10,799 nt of DNA from JBDTRY01 sp039931435 (GCA_039931435.1 JBDTRY010000125.1:1-10799); one strand, 5' to 3'. Counted from the stretch's first letter, positions 1 to 8,502 are shown. Program-made: numbers and translations. Notes: a model not told the origin generated them from the letters alone.

Positions 1-1520
1 TTCAGGTCACCGAAGACGGCGGTGGGAGCTGGAGAAAAATCGACCGTGTAGCCGGAGTGCCCGAGCGCTCCTATGTCTCGCGGCTCGAAGCTTCGCCCGT
101 CGATGCGAACACGGTGTTTGCAGCGTTCGACAACCACAAGGCAGGCGACTTCAAGCCCTATCTCTATCGCAGTGCCGATCGCGGAAAGACCTGGACATCG
201 ATCACAGGGGATCTGCCGCAGCGAGGCAGCACGTACGCGGTCGTACAGGATGCTGCCGATCCGAAGCTGTTGTTCGCCGGCACCGAGTACGGCCTGTACT
301 TCACGCAGAACGGCGGCGGGAACTGGATTCAACTGAAGGGAAATTTCCCCACGATTGCCGTACGCGATTTATGGATTCAGAGGCGGCGAAACGACCTCGT
401 CGTAGGCACCTTCGGAAGAGGGATCTACATCCTCGACGACTACAGCCTGCTGCGGACGATGTCCTCGTCCGTGGCGTCATCGGGTCCGGCATTGTTTCCT
501 CCGCGCGATGCGGATCTCTATGTGGAACGCCAGGAGTTGGGGCTGCCGGGCAAGTCGTTCCAGGGAGACTCTTACTTCACCGCGGCCAACCCTCCTTTCG
601 GCGCCGTCTTCACCTATTACCTCGACCATGAGTTGAAGAGCCTGAAAAATCAGCGGTGGGAGCTGGAAGCGAAGACAGAAAAAGATGGCGGCAATGAGCC
701 TTCGAAAGGTGTACAGCTTCCGACGCTCGAGCAACTCCGTGCCGAGGCCCGCGAGCTTGATCCGGCGATCGTTCTCATTGTCTCGGACGAGGATGGCAAC
801 GTGGTGCGCCGGATCACCGGGCCGGTGAAGGGCGGATTCCACCGCGTGGCCTGGGATCTTCGCTACCCGCCCCCCTCTCCCATCGAACTGAAGGATCCGG
901 AACCGGATCCGTTCTCACCGCCGCCCGGTGGGCCGCTGGCCGCTCCCGGGAGCTACAAAGTGCAGCTGGCCAGGCGAATCGATGGTGTGGAGACAAAGAT
1001 CGGCCAGACTCAGACCTTCGCAGTCGTTCCGCTCTATCTGTCCCTCATGCAGGGAACTGATCGGGCGGCCATTCTCGATTTCCAGAAAAAGGCGTCGCAA
1101 CTTCAACGGACAGTGATGGGTGCGGATAAGGTCACGAGCAGCGCCCTGGAACGCGTGCAGTACATCCGCCGGGCCCTCGATCAGGTTGCCGGCCGGGATC
1201 CAGGCCTGGCGGCCAAAGTAAACGCACTGGACGCTGCGCTGCACGACGTGGACGATGAGATCAATGGCGATCCGGTATTACGCTCTCACAGCGAGCCAGC
1301 GCCACCGTCGCTCATCGAGCGGGTAACGATCGCCGTGAACGGATTGATCACAACCTCTCCGCCGACCGAGACGCATCGGCAGGCGCTGGCCCTGGCACAG
1401 GAGCAGAGCGCAAGGGTCGTCTCGCGACTTCAGCAGCTTCTGGACGTCGACCTCGCGGAGATCGAAAAACAGCTCAACGCTGCCGGCGCACCGTGGACCC
1501 CGGGGCGCATTCCTCAATGA
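1..1520 (+). CDS. BNR/Asp-box repeat (VPS10/sortilin-like beta-propeller) protein, 3' part
   Basis: The frame is open from the left edge (first full codon at 3), so the true start lies outside the window; the GTG at 57 is internal. Asp-box motifs of the S-x-D-x-G-x-T-W type are visible as TEDGGGSW (9-32), SADRGKTW (171-194) and TQNGGGNW (303-326), marking turns of a beta-propeller. GTFGRGIYILDD closes the propeller. A Pro-rich linker and a beta-type segment containing GFHRVAWDLRY follow, and the last ~130 residues look helical. In Acidobacteriota and Gemmatimonadota such proteins are usually ~1000 residues, secreted, and annotated as glycosyl hydrolase or BNR-repeat protein. I see no catalytic residues that would prove hydrolase activity, so a binding or scaffold role is equally possible. 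The fold is fairly secure; the function is unknown. Confidence 0.85.
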   Translation, partial: QVTEDGGGSWRKIDRVAGVPERSYVSRLEASPVDANTVFAAFDNHKAGDFKPYLYRSADRGKTWTSITGDLPQRGSTYAVVQDAADPKLLFAGTEYGLYFTQNGGGNWIQLKGNFPTIAVRDLWIQRRRNDLVVGTFGRGIYILDDYSLLRTMSSSVASSGPALFPPRDADLYVERQELGLPGKSFQGDSYFTAANPPFGAVFTYYLDHELKSLKNQRWELEAKTEKDGGNEPSKGVQLPTLEQLRAEARELDPAIVLIVSDEDGNVVRRITGPVKGGFHRVAWDLRYPPPSPIELKDPEPDPFSPPPGGPLAAPGSYKVQLARRIDGVETKIGQTQTFAVVPLYLSLMQGTDRAAILDFQKKASQLQRTVMGADKVTSSALERVQYIRRALDQVAGRDPGLAAKVNALDAALHDVDDEINGDPVLRSHSEPAPPSLIERVTIAVNGLITTSPPTETHRQALALAQEQSARVVSRLQQLLDVDLAEIEKQLNAAGAPWTPGRIPQ

Positions 1521-1629
1521 AGAGAGCGGGCATTGCGTTGGCGCCTTTCGGCCGTTCATTTGCGGACCGAGGGTCTGTGTCAGGACTGAAGGAGCGGGGA
1601 ATCGATCCCCCCGGACGGGACTTACACTC

Positions 1630-2457
1630 ATGATTGTTCATCTCATTGATGGAACGTACGAACTGTTCCGCCACTTTTTTGGGATCAGGCGAGGGAGCAG
1701 CACGGATCCACCGTTCGGTGCGGTCACCGGCGTACTGCGCACGGTGGTACAAATGCTGGAGGGCGGTGCGACACATATCGGTGTGGCCACCGACCACGTT
1801 ATCGAATCGTTCCGGAACCAGCTGTGGCCGGGATACAAGACGGGCGCTGGCATCGACGGCGCTCTTCTTCGCCAGTTTCATCCACTGGAAGAAGCACTGG
1901 TGGCCATGGGTATTGCAACATGGGCCATGACTGACCTCGAGGCCGATGATGCGTTGGCTTCCGCAGCGCACATTGCGGCGCTGGACGACCGTGTCGAGAA
2001 AGTGTGCATCTGGACACCAGACAAGGACCTGGCGCAATGCGTTGTCGGATCGAGAGTGGTGCAGGTGGACCGTAAGAGCGGCCACATCCGCGATCACGAA
2101 GGGGTGCGGGCGAAGTTCGGAGTGGAGCCGCGGTTCATCCCCGATTATCTGGCACTGGTTGGCGATGCCGCGGATGGCTTTCCGGGGATTCCCCGCATCG
2201 GCTCGAAGACAGCGGCCAGTCTGATTAAGCGCTACGGGCCGATCGAGGACTTTCCGCCGGAGGCGCTGACGGGGCAAAGGGAACGCGCGCTTCTGTTCAA
2301 GGATGTGGCCACGCTGCGCATCGACGCCCCGCTTTTCGGGAACGTCGATGAGATTCGCTGGCGAGGTGCATTACCGGAGTTCGGGGCGGTAGCGGAGAAG
2401 ATCGGCGACAGCAAGCTCGCGGTACGGGTCGAGAAGCTCGGAAAGACATCGGTGTAA
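1630..2457 (+). CDS. Stand-alone 5'-3' exonuclease (flap-endonuclease / Pol I N-terminal type)
   Basis: The 275-residue protein matches the PIN-like 5'-3' exonuclease domain plus H3TH clamp found at the N-terminus of DNA polymerase I and in phage T5-type exonucleases, here without a polymerase. Metal-binding acidic residues are visible: D7 in LIDGTYELFR, D55, E104/D106/D107 in LEADDALA, D131/D133 in TPDKDLA, and D179/D182 in the helix-hairpin signature GDAADGFPGIPRIGSKTA (178-195). The family removes 5' flaps and RNA primers using divalent metals, so a cytoplasmic role in replication or repair is likely. The ATG at 1630 fits because the family begins a few residues before LIDG. No strong Shine-Dalgarno is visible upstream. 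It lies 109 bp after the BNR gene and 211 bp before the efflux operon, with no obvious functional link to either. Confidence 0.9.
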   Translation: MIVHLIDGTYELFRHFFGIRRGSSTDPPFGAVTGVLRTVVQMLEGGATHIGVATDHVIESFRNQLWPGYKTGAGIDGALLRQFHPLEEALVAMGIATWAMTDLEADDALASAAHIAALDDRVEKVCIWTPDKDLAQCVVGSRVVQVDRKSGHIRDHEGVRAKFGVEPRFIPDYLALVGDAADGFPGIPRIGSKTAASLIKRYGPIEDFPPEALTGQRERALLFKDVATLRIDAPLFGNVDEIRWRGALPEFGAVAEKIGDSKLAVRVEKLGKTSV

Positions 2458-2468
2458 ACGAAGGTAGG

Positions 2469-2495
2469 GCGCCGGCGGCATTTTCTAACCGGCGC
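2469..2495 (+). terminator. GC-only hairpin downstream of the exonuclease gene, possible terminator
   Basis: GCGCCGG (2469-2475) and CCGGCGC (2489-2495) form a perfect 7-bp stem with a 13-base loop, 12 bases after the exonuclease stop. No T-run follows, so it is not a classical intrinsic terminator. It could mark the end of the exonuclease transcript or be a structural element ahead of the efflux operon. Confidence 0.3.
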
Positions 2496-2658
2496 AACCA
2501 TTTCCAGCACCGTTCCCCGGGAGACGAGCACGCTCCATGGCGCCGTGCGTGCAAGGAATCGGCCTCGAATGTCTCGCACCCGCTCCCGGATCGATTCGGG
2601 AACGCCGAATGGTGCACCGCGGCGGTAGCGGCGCGAACAGCCGTCTGTCGAGCAATCC

Positions 2659-2663
2659 GGAGG
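2659..2663 (+). promoter_or_regulatory. Shine-Dalgarno deciding the adaptor start
   Basis: GGAGG lies 5 bases before the TTG at 2669. This spacing, and the lipoprotein signal peptide that starts there, support TTG 2669 over the in-frame ATG at 2537, which would place 44 non-signal residues (including Pro, Cys and Arg) in front of the signal peptide. Confidence 0.75.
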
Positions 2664-2668
2664 AAAAT

Positions 2669-3781
2669 TTGAAGCGTACTGCAGCACTGGTTCTGTCCCT
2701 GTCGATCCTTGCTCTGGCCGGCTGTAAAGGGAAGGCCGCGGCGTCGTCGACCGAGCCGAGCGTCATCAGGATCGGAGCGAGCGATTATGTGGTCGCACAG
2801 CGGAAGCGCATCACGACCGGTCCAAGGCTCAGCGGAAGCCTGGCCGCACAGACCGAGGCGAATGTCCGGGCCGAGATTCCCGGACCCCTGCTCGATGTGA
2901 ATGTGCAGGAAGGGGATCGTGTCACGGAAGGAAAGCTGCTTGCGCGCATCGACCCCGGAGCGATCACGGCGCAGCGCAGCTCACAGCAGTCGGCCATGGC
3001 CAGCGCACGAAACAGCGTTGCCCTTGCAGAGAAGGAACTGGCTCGCCAGCGAGCGCTCTACCAGGCTGGAATCGTAGCCCGAGCCACGGTCGACGTTGCT
3101 CAGCAGCAGGTCGACTCGGCCAGGTCGCAGCTTGCTCAACTGCAGACGCAGAGTGCCGGGACCGTGGTTCAGGCCCGGAACGCAACGGTCGAAGCTCCGA
3201 TCAGCGGAATCGTCAGCAAGCGTTGGGTATCCGAGGGGGATGTCGTTTCGGTGGGAGCAGCGTTGTTCACGATCGTCGATCTGCACACGATGCAGCTGGA
3301 GGCGTCGGTCGCTGCGGACAACCTCAGCCAGATCAGAGTGGGAACGCCCATCCAGTTCACCGTGAAGGGCATTGAGGGCAGGGTCTTCACCGGAAGAATT
3401 GCCCGGGTCAATCCCGTCGCCGATCCTGCCACCCGTCAGATCAAGGTGTTTGCTGAAATTCCGAACGCCTCGGGGGAGCTCGCCAGCGGTCTGTTCGCCG
3501 AGGGACGGCTCGAGAACCTTTCGCGGGTCGGAGTGATCGTGCCCTCAGCGGCGATCGACCATCGCATGACCACGCCGGCGGTGACGCGCGTTCGCGGCAA
3601 CCGCGTCGAACATTTCTCCGTGAGCCTGGGGGTCGTCGACGATCAGAACGATCAGGTGGAGGTCACCAGCGGCGTCAGTGACGGCGACATCCTCCTCGTT
3701 GGTGCGGCCCAGCAGATCGCCGCCGGCACTCAGGTGGAGTTGCCTCCGGCGGCCCTCACGGCCGGAGACGTTGCTCGATGA
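2669..3781 (+). CDS. Efflux RND transporter periplasmic adaptor (HlyD/AcrA family), lipoprotein
   Basis: The 370-residue protein starts with TTG. Residues 1-19 are a lipoprotein signal: KR, a hydrophobic core, then the lipobox LAGC with Cys19 as the acylated residue. The membrane-fusion-protein order follows: first half of the lipoyl domain with PGPLLDVNVQEGDRVTEGKL (71-90), an alpha-hairpin coiled coil (~100-168, rich in Gln, Ala and Ser), second lipoyl half VEAPISGIVSKRWVSEGDVV (174-193), a beta-barrel with ADPATRQIKVFAEIPN (251-266), and a membrane-proximal domain to the end. It would link the inner-membrane permease to an outer-membrane channel. Its stop overlaps the permease start as ATGA, so the two are translationally coupled. 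No TolC-type gene is adjacent. The hairpin is short, ~33 residues per arm. The substrate cannot be read from the sequence. Confidence 0.92.
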   Translation: MKRTAALVLSLSILALAGCKGKAAASSTEPSVIRIGASDYVVAQRKRITTGPRLSGSLAAQTEANVRAEIPGPLLDVNVQEGDRVTEGKLLARIDPGAITAQRSSQQSAMASARNSVALAEKELARQRALYQAGIVARATVDVAQQQVDSARSQLAQLQTQSAGTVVQARNATVEAPISGIVSKRWVSEGDVVSVGAALFTIVDLHTMQLEASVAADNLSQIRVGTPIQFTVKGIEGRVFTGRIARVNPVADPATRQIKVFAEIPNASGELASGLFAEGRLENLSRVGVIVPSAAIDHRMTTPAVTRVRGNRVEHFSVSLGVVDDQNDQVEVTSGVSDGDILLVGAAQQIAAGTQVELPPAALTAGDVAR

Positions 3782-6700
3782 TCATTTCTGACGGCGCCAT
3801 CAAGCGGCCAGTTCTGACCGTAGTGGCCATGATGATTCTGGTGATCTTCGGCGTGTTCGCGCTGATGAAACTGGAGGTTGACGAATTTCCACAGATTGAC
3901 GCGCCGGTGGTGACCGTGCTCGTTCCGTATCCGGGCGCCGCGCCCGATCAGGTGGAGCGGGATGTGGTCGATCCGCTTGAGGAACAGTTCAGCGCGCTCT
4001 CCGGCATAGACAAGGTGCAGTCCAAGTCCATTGACGGATTCGCCACCATCACCGCCATCTTCGAGTTCGGTAGGAGCGCCGATCAGGCGGCACAGGACAT
4101 CCGGGACGCGATGTCGACTGTCCGCGGCCAGCTGCCGACGACGATTCTTGATCCCATCATTCAGAAGTTCGACCCGAACGCATTGCCCATCGTTTCGCTG
4201 GTGCTCTCTTCGACCCGGCTGACGACTCCTGAACTCACGCAGATCGCCGACCCCGGCATCACGAAGGTGCTCCGGGGACTGAACGGTGTAGCTCAGGTGC
4301 GGTTGTCCGGGAACATCGATCGGGAAGTGAAGATCAACGTCCGCCCGAAGGACCTCGCCTCCATGGGGGTGAACGTGACCGACGTCGTGCAGGCTGTGCA
4401 GACCCAGAATATCTCCACGCCCGTGGGACGGATCACCGGCCCTTTCCAGGAGAACTCCATTCGCTTTCTGGGACGCATCGAGGATCCTCGTGATTTCTCG
4501 AAAATCATCGTCAGTACACGTGGCGGAAGTCTCGTTCGTCTCGGAGATGTGGCCGATGTCGTGGACGGCACAGCGGAGCCCCGTTCCGCGGCCATGCTCA
4601 ACGGTGCGGCCTCGGTAGGTATCGACGTCACCAAGACCTCCACGGTGAGCACAACCCGCGTCGCCGATCAGGTCCTGGCGAAAATAGCCGAGATTCGCAA
4701 GACCGTACCTCCCGGTGTGCGGGTGGACGTCATTCGCAACTCCGGTGATCGTGTGCGGCAGTCGGTTCGAAATGTCGAAGAAGCGCTCGTGGAAGGAGCG
4801 TTGCTGACCGTGCTCGTGGTCTTTCTCTTCCTGAACTCCTGGCGATCGACGGTGATCACCGGTCTGGCGTTGCCGGTCTCAGTGATGGCGGCCTTCGTTC
4901 CGGTATGGCTCTTCGGGTTCACGCTGAACACGATGTCACTGCTCGGCTTGTCGCTGGCCATCGGTATTCTCATCGACGATGCCATCGTCGTGCGGGAGAA
5001 CATCGTCCGCCACGTGGAAATGGGGGCGGATCATCTGCGAGCAGCTCACGAGGGAACGGACGAGATCGGGGTGGCAGTGACGGCAACGACGTTGTCCATC
5101 GTGGCCGTATTCGTGCCGGTGGCATTCATGCCCGGGTTCGCCGGCCAGTGGTTCAAGCCTTTCGCTCTGACCATTGCTGCCGCGGTTCTGGTGTCGCTCT
5201 TCGTCTCATTCTCGCTGGATCCGATGCTTTCCGCTTTCTGGCCGGACCCGCAGCTGGAAGAATCGAAGCGCAGTCCCATCACTCGAATCCTGGATCGCTT
5301 CAATCGTGGGTTCGACCGGCTCACTGAGCGCTACACCGGGGTCATTGCCTGGGCCCTGGATCATCGCTGGTGGATGGTGCTCATCATCGTCGTGGCCCTG
5401 GGCGGGGCCATCGGTCTGCAATTGACGATCGGAGGAAGCAGCTTTGTTCCGGAGACCGATAACAGCGAGCTGACCATCACGGTGGAGACCGCCCCCGGGT
5501 CCACATTGGATTACACCCGGAGCAAGACTGAAGAGATCGCCGTGCTGGCGCGTAAACATCCGGAGGTGATCTATACCTACAGTAACGTGGGTAGCAGCGA
5601 CGGCTCGGGAACCGTGGACTCGGGGAGTATCTACATCAAGCTGAAGGCGAAGAAAGAGCGCTCAAGATCACAGCAGCAACTGGCCGTCGACCTCCGCGAG
5701 CAGATCAGGAACGTTGCCGGGGCCACGGCCTATCTGGCCAATACCGGCCCAGGCGGTGGAGGAGGAAAGCAGTTGCAGATTCAGATCAGGGGCGACGACC
5801 TGAAAAATCTGAATCAGGCAGCGATCGCCGTGATGAACCAGGTGCGCTCCGTGCGCGGCGCTACGGACGTGGGACTTTCTACCCGGGGAGAACGTCCGGA
5901 ACTGACAGTGGATCTCGACCGCTCGCTGGCAGCGACCCTTGGATTCACGCCGGCGGATGTGGCGAACGCTCTTCGCTCCGGGTTCGCCGGTGTTGATGCC
6001 GGCGACTGGGTCGATCCGACCGGACGCACGCGGGATGTCACGGTGCGCCTGGCACCTGATGCGCGAACCAGTGAATCCGACGTTGCTGGTCTTCCGCTCG
6101 TAGCCAGAAATTCCGGCGGGGTTGCGGCGAAAGGGGGGACTCCAGCAGGCGGTGTCCAGGCTGGCGTGGAAACCGCCTCGAATGCGGTCGTGCCGGTCGG
6201 TCAGGTGGCCTCCATCACAAAGGGTCGGGGACCGACCTCAATCGATCACTTCAACCGCGACAAGATCATCTCGGTGGGTGCCAACGTCGAGGGGCGTCCC
6301 ATGGGTGACGTGCTCCGGGACGTCCAGCGGAAGGTCGCCAACGTCCGGCTTCCGGCAGGGGTGTTCATCACCCAGGGAGGTCAGGCCGAGAGTCAGAGTG
6401 AAGTGTTCGGCGGTATCCTCTCGGCGCTACTGCTGGCAGTGATGCTCATGTATTTCATCCTGGTGGTGCAGTTCGGATCGTTCCTCGATCCCATCGCCAT
6501 TCTCATATCCCTGCCGCTCTCCCTGATCGGTGTTGTGCTGGCCCTGATCATCACGCGGGACACGCTGAATCTGATGAGTCTGATCGGGGTGATGCTGCTC
6601 ATGGGAATCGTTGCCAAGAACGCGATCCTGCTCATCGACTTCGCCAAGTGGAATCACGAGGCCGGAAAACCGCTCCGGGAGTCGTTGATCGAAGCGGGAC

Positions 6701-6972
6701 GAGTGCGGCTACGTCCCATTCTGATGACCACCTTCGCGCTGATCGCCGGCATGATTCCCGTGGCCATCGGAGCGGGCGAGGGGGGCGACTTCAGGGCACC
6801 CCTGGGCCGGGCGGTGATCGGTGGGACGATCACTTCAACGCTGCTCACTCTTCTTGTGATCCCCACGGTCTACGAGATTCTCTACGACGGGGGGGAGTGG
6901 CTCAAGCGTGCTTTGGCCCGGGTCTTCGGGCGGCGACATGCGTCGGAAGAGACCGAAGAAGCGGCTGTGTGA
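3778..6972 (+). CDS. Efflux RND transporter permease, HAE (AcrB/MexB-like) type
   Basis: At 1064 residues this is normal AcrB-family length, with the expected layout. TM1 (~13-30) is followed by a large periplasmic loop, TM2-TM6 (~339-484), TM7 (~531-549), a second periplasmic loop and TM8-TM12 (~877-1036). Proton-relay residues are present: D400-D401 in LAIGILIDDAIVV (TM4), K947 in GIVAKNAILLIDF (TM10), and R977 in RVRLRPILMTT, the likely counterpart of AcrB R971. The C-terminal FRAPLGRAVIGG signature also fits hydrophobe/amphiphile exporters rather than heavy-metal (CusA) pumps. It would form a proton-driven inner-membrane trimer with the upstream adaptor; drugs, detergents or lipids are plausible substrates. 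Two Gly-rich stretches stand out: TGPGGGGGK (657-665) and a Gly/Ala insertion at ~777-803 in the second periplasmic loop. Confidence 0.95.
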   Translation: MIISDGAIKRPVLTVVAMMILVIFGVFALMKLEVDEFPQIDAPVVTVLVPYPGAAPDQVERDVVDPLEEQFSALSGIDKVQSKSIDGFATITAIFEFGRSADQAAQDIRDAMSTVRGQLPTTILDPIIQKFDPNALPIVSLVLSSTRLTTPELTQIADPGITKVLRGLNGVAQVRLSGNIDREVKINVRPKDLASMGVNVTDVVQAVQTQNISTPVGRITGPFQENSIRFLGRIEDPRDFSKIIVSTRGGSLVRLGDVADVVDGTAEPRSAAMLNGAASVGIDVTKTSTVSTTRVADQVLAKIAEIRKTVPPGVRVDVIRNSGDRVRQSVRNVEEALVEGALLTVLVVFLFLNSWRSTVITGLALPVSVMAAFVPVWLFGFTLNTMSLLGLSLAIGILIDDAIVVRENIVRHVEMGADHLRAAHEGTDEIGVAVTATTLSIVAVFVPVAFMPGFAGQWFKPFALTIAAAVLVSLFVSFSLDPMLSAFWPDPQLEESKRSPITRILDRFNRGFDRLTERYTGVIAWALDHRWWMVLIIVVALGGAIGLQLTIGGSSFVPETDNSELTITVETAPGSTLDYTRSKTEEIAVLARKHPEVIYTYSNVGSSDGSGTVDSGSIYIKLKAKKERSRSQQQLAVDLREQIRNVAGATAYLANTGPGGGGGKQLQIQIRGDDLKNLNQAAIAVMNQVRSVRGATDVGLSTRGERPELTVDLDRSLAATLGFTPADVANALRSGFAGVDAGDWVDPTGRTRDVTVRLAPDARTSESDVAGLPLVARNSGGVAAKGGTPAGGVQAGVETASNAVVPVGQVASITKGRGPTSIDHFNRDKIISVGANVEGRPMGDVLRDVQRKVANVRLPAGVFITQGGQAESQSEVFGGILSALLLAVMLMYFILVVQFGSFLDPIAILISLPLSLIGVVLALIITRDTLNLMSLIGVMLLMGIVAKNAILLIDFAKWNHEAGKPLRESLIEAGRVRLRPILMTTFALIAGMIPVAIGAGEGGDFRAPLGRAVIGGTITSTLLTLLVIPTVYEILYDGGEWLKRALARVFGRRHASEETEEAAV

Positions 6973-6982
6973 TGTGCTAATG

Positions 6983-7024
6983 AGTGGCCGAGCACTCCAA
7001 TGTCCGGCGGTAATTTTGAGTAAC
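6983..7024. repeat. Diverged direct repeat, copy A (solo left end of the hairpin-repeat family)
   Basis: This stretch between the converging permease and protease genes aligns by eye with 8462-8502 at roughly three quarters identity with two gaps. The best-kept core is GGCGGTAATTTTGAGTAAC (7006-7024), which corresponds to 8484-8502 and 10481-10499. At the two other sites the core runs straight into AACCGGGAAGGT and the hairpin array; here no array follows. GAGTG (6982-6986) and CACTC (6993-6997) could also form a 5-bp hairpin, but no T-run follows. Confidence 0.45.
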
Positions 7025-7045
7025 GAGCGATCCGACGCGCCCTTT

Positions 7046-8383
7046 TCAATTTGCTGAAGCTGTACCTCCGTGCTCTGCGTCGTACGAAACGATATCCGCA
7101 TCCTGAATGTGCTCCTGCTTCCACACCATAGACCGGTGGATTCGGTTCCACCCACTCGGGTGGTCGTACATCAGCCACTCCTCGAGAGCGCCAGGCTGCA
7201 TTTTTCGATATTCCGCCAGATGCAGCGCTGCCTGGGCGAAGCCGTCCGGCTGCCGGGAAACGTTCAGACCATAGTTGTCCGCTTCCGCTTCGATCGACCT
7301 GCCGATCGTGTTCTGGACGGGTGTCAGCGCGAAGCTGAACAGCGAGAAGAGAACGATCAACAGAGGCAGCCCGGCCACGTCGCCAATGTTCTGAATGCCC
7401 CATCGCTCGCCGGATTTGCGCTGCAGCCGCTCAAAGGACCAGCGCAGAAAGGCAAAGCCCACGATGATGATGATGCTGAAAAATACCATCCCCTTGTAAA
7501 CGTGATTGAGGACGTAATGACCCATCTCATGACCCAGTACGGCCTTGATCTCTTCCGGTGAACCGCGATGAAGAAGGTTGTCATTCATGCTGATGCGGGT
7601 CGTTCCGAACAGACCGCTGACGTGGGCACTCATCCGCCTGGTCTGCTTCGAAGCGTCGAACTCATAAACGTCCGTGGCCGGAATCTCGTTGGCCCGGGCC
7701 ATGGAGAGTATCTGGTCCTTGAGCGGACTTTCGGCCAGCGGTTTAAATTTGTTGAAGACCGGCTCCAGATACACTGGCCCGATGGCCACGGCAAAAATCA
7801 GCAGGGCGATGGTAACGAGCGAGCCCCAGATCCACCAGGTGCGTTGCGCCCGGCGGAATACGGCATAGATGACCACGATGGCGATCGTGCCCATGATCAA
7901 TCCTATGGCCAGACCCTTCATCTGATCGCTGAACCAGGCGCCGAAACTCTGGTTGGACATGCCGTACTGATGCTCGCGGAAGTAGCCTTCGTAAGCCGCC
8001 CAGGGGAGCAGAACGACCGTTGAAATCAGAATGTAAAGGGCCCCGTAAATCGCCGTCTGCAGCGCCCTGAATCGTGTGGTGTGCTCGCTCCAGTCTCGCA
8101 GCCGTCGGGACAGACCGGTCCCGAGAAACAGCCAGGCCACGAGGAGGCCGGCCAGAAAGTCCCAGAGCAGCAGCCAGTAACCTCCGACGAAGTACTTGTC
8201 TGAGTTTGCTCTCGCTTCCGAAGAGAGAGTGGCCATGTAGGCCGCGGTTGCAGCCTCAGCGTCGAAGTGGGCGTTCGATACGGCGGCGGCAGGAGGAGCG
8301 ATAGGCTGGGCAGAGAGCTGGGTCGCAGACAATGCAGTGAGAATGGCCAGCGCGCAGAAAATAAATGCGTAGCGATGCTTCAT
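7046..8383 (-). CDS. M48 family metalloprotease (Ste24/HtpX-like), membrane
   Basis: The 445-residue protein has an N-terminal signal-like segment (1-25, KHRY then a hydrophobic core, possible cleavage after LSA), then several membrane segments (~71-91, 108-130, 157-177, 183-203, 298-313, 336-355). The zinc site is HEMGH (285-289) in VLGHEMGHYVLNH, with E365 of IEAEAD as the third ligand and D369 beside it. Arrangement and length match the Ste24 branch (CAAX prenyl protease 1) of peptidase M48. In bacteria these integral-membrane proteases probably act in envelope protein quality control; no prenylated substrate is implied. The ATG at 8383 has GAGG five bases upstream and begins the signal segment. 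The frame stays open upstream to 8626 only because the hairpin repeats lack stops there. It converges with the efflux operon, 73 bp apart. Confidence 0.92.
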   Translation of the reverse strand: MKHRYAFIFCALAILTALSATQLSAQPIAPPAAAVSNAHFDAEAATAAYMATLSSEARANSDKYFVGGYWLLLWDFLAGLLVAWLFLGTGLSRRLRDWSEHTTRFRALQTAIYGALYILISTVVLLPWAAYEGYFREHQYGMSNQSFGAWFSDQMKGLAIGLIMGTIAIVVIYAVFRRAQRTWWIWGSLVTIALLIFAVAIGPVYLEPVFNKFKPLAESPLKDQILSMARANEIPATDVYEFDASKQTRRMSAHVSGLFGTTRISMNDNLLHRGSPEEIKAVLGHEMGHYVLNHVYKGMVFFSIIIIVGFAFLRWSFERLQRKSGERWGIQNIGDVAGLPLLIVLFSLFSFALTPVQNTIGRSIEAEADNYGLNVSRQPDGFAQAALHLAEYRKMQPGALEEWLMYDHPSGWNRIHRSMVWKQEHIQDADIVSYDAEHGGTASAN

Positions 8384-8388
8384 TGGAA

Positions 8389-8392
8389 CCTC
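8389..8392 (-). promoter_or_regulatory. Shine-Dalgarno of the M48 protease gene
   Basis: GAGG on the minus strand sits five bases before the ATG at 8383. It decides that start against the longer open frame reaching to 8626, whose extra 81 codons are repeat-derived. Confidence 0.65.
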
Positions 8393-8461
8393 GAGAAGTC
8401 GGTGTGCGTGGATGGTCTTACGGGGGTGAATCCCGGGAGTTGCGTCGGAACTTAAAATTAG

Positions 8462-8502
8462 TAGTGCCGACAGCCCGATGTTCGGCGGTCGTTTCGAGCA
8501 AC
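8462..8502. repeat. Diverged direct repeat, copy B (left end of hairpin block 1)
   Basis: This is the partner of 6983-7024 in the same orientation. It ends in GGCGGTCGTTTCGAGCAAC (8484-8502), which leads directly into the hairpin block. The two copies bracket the M48 protease gene. Confidence 0.45.

Noticed and set aside
1596..1610. GGGGA/TCCCC hairpin before the exonuclease gene, looking like a terminator or tRNA T-arm
   Set aside because: The stem is only five bp, no T-run follows, and the loop does not match a T-loop nor do flanking arms form a cloverleaf.
1474..2277. 267-codon minus-strand open frame across the BNR/exonuclease junction
   Set aside because: It is antisense to two well-supported genes, Arg/His/Cys-rich and without recognisable domain; a GC-rich shadow frame.
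6982..6997. 5-bp hairpin between the permease and protease genes as a bidirectional terminator
   Set aside because: The stem is short and no T-run follows on either strand; better explained as part of the diverged repeat.
8451..8460. AT-rich patch as a -10 box for the M48 gene (minus-strand TAATTTTAAG)
   Set aside because: No acceptable -35 at 16-18 bases; an AT-rich patch alone is too weak.
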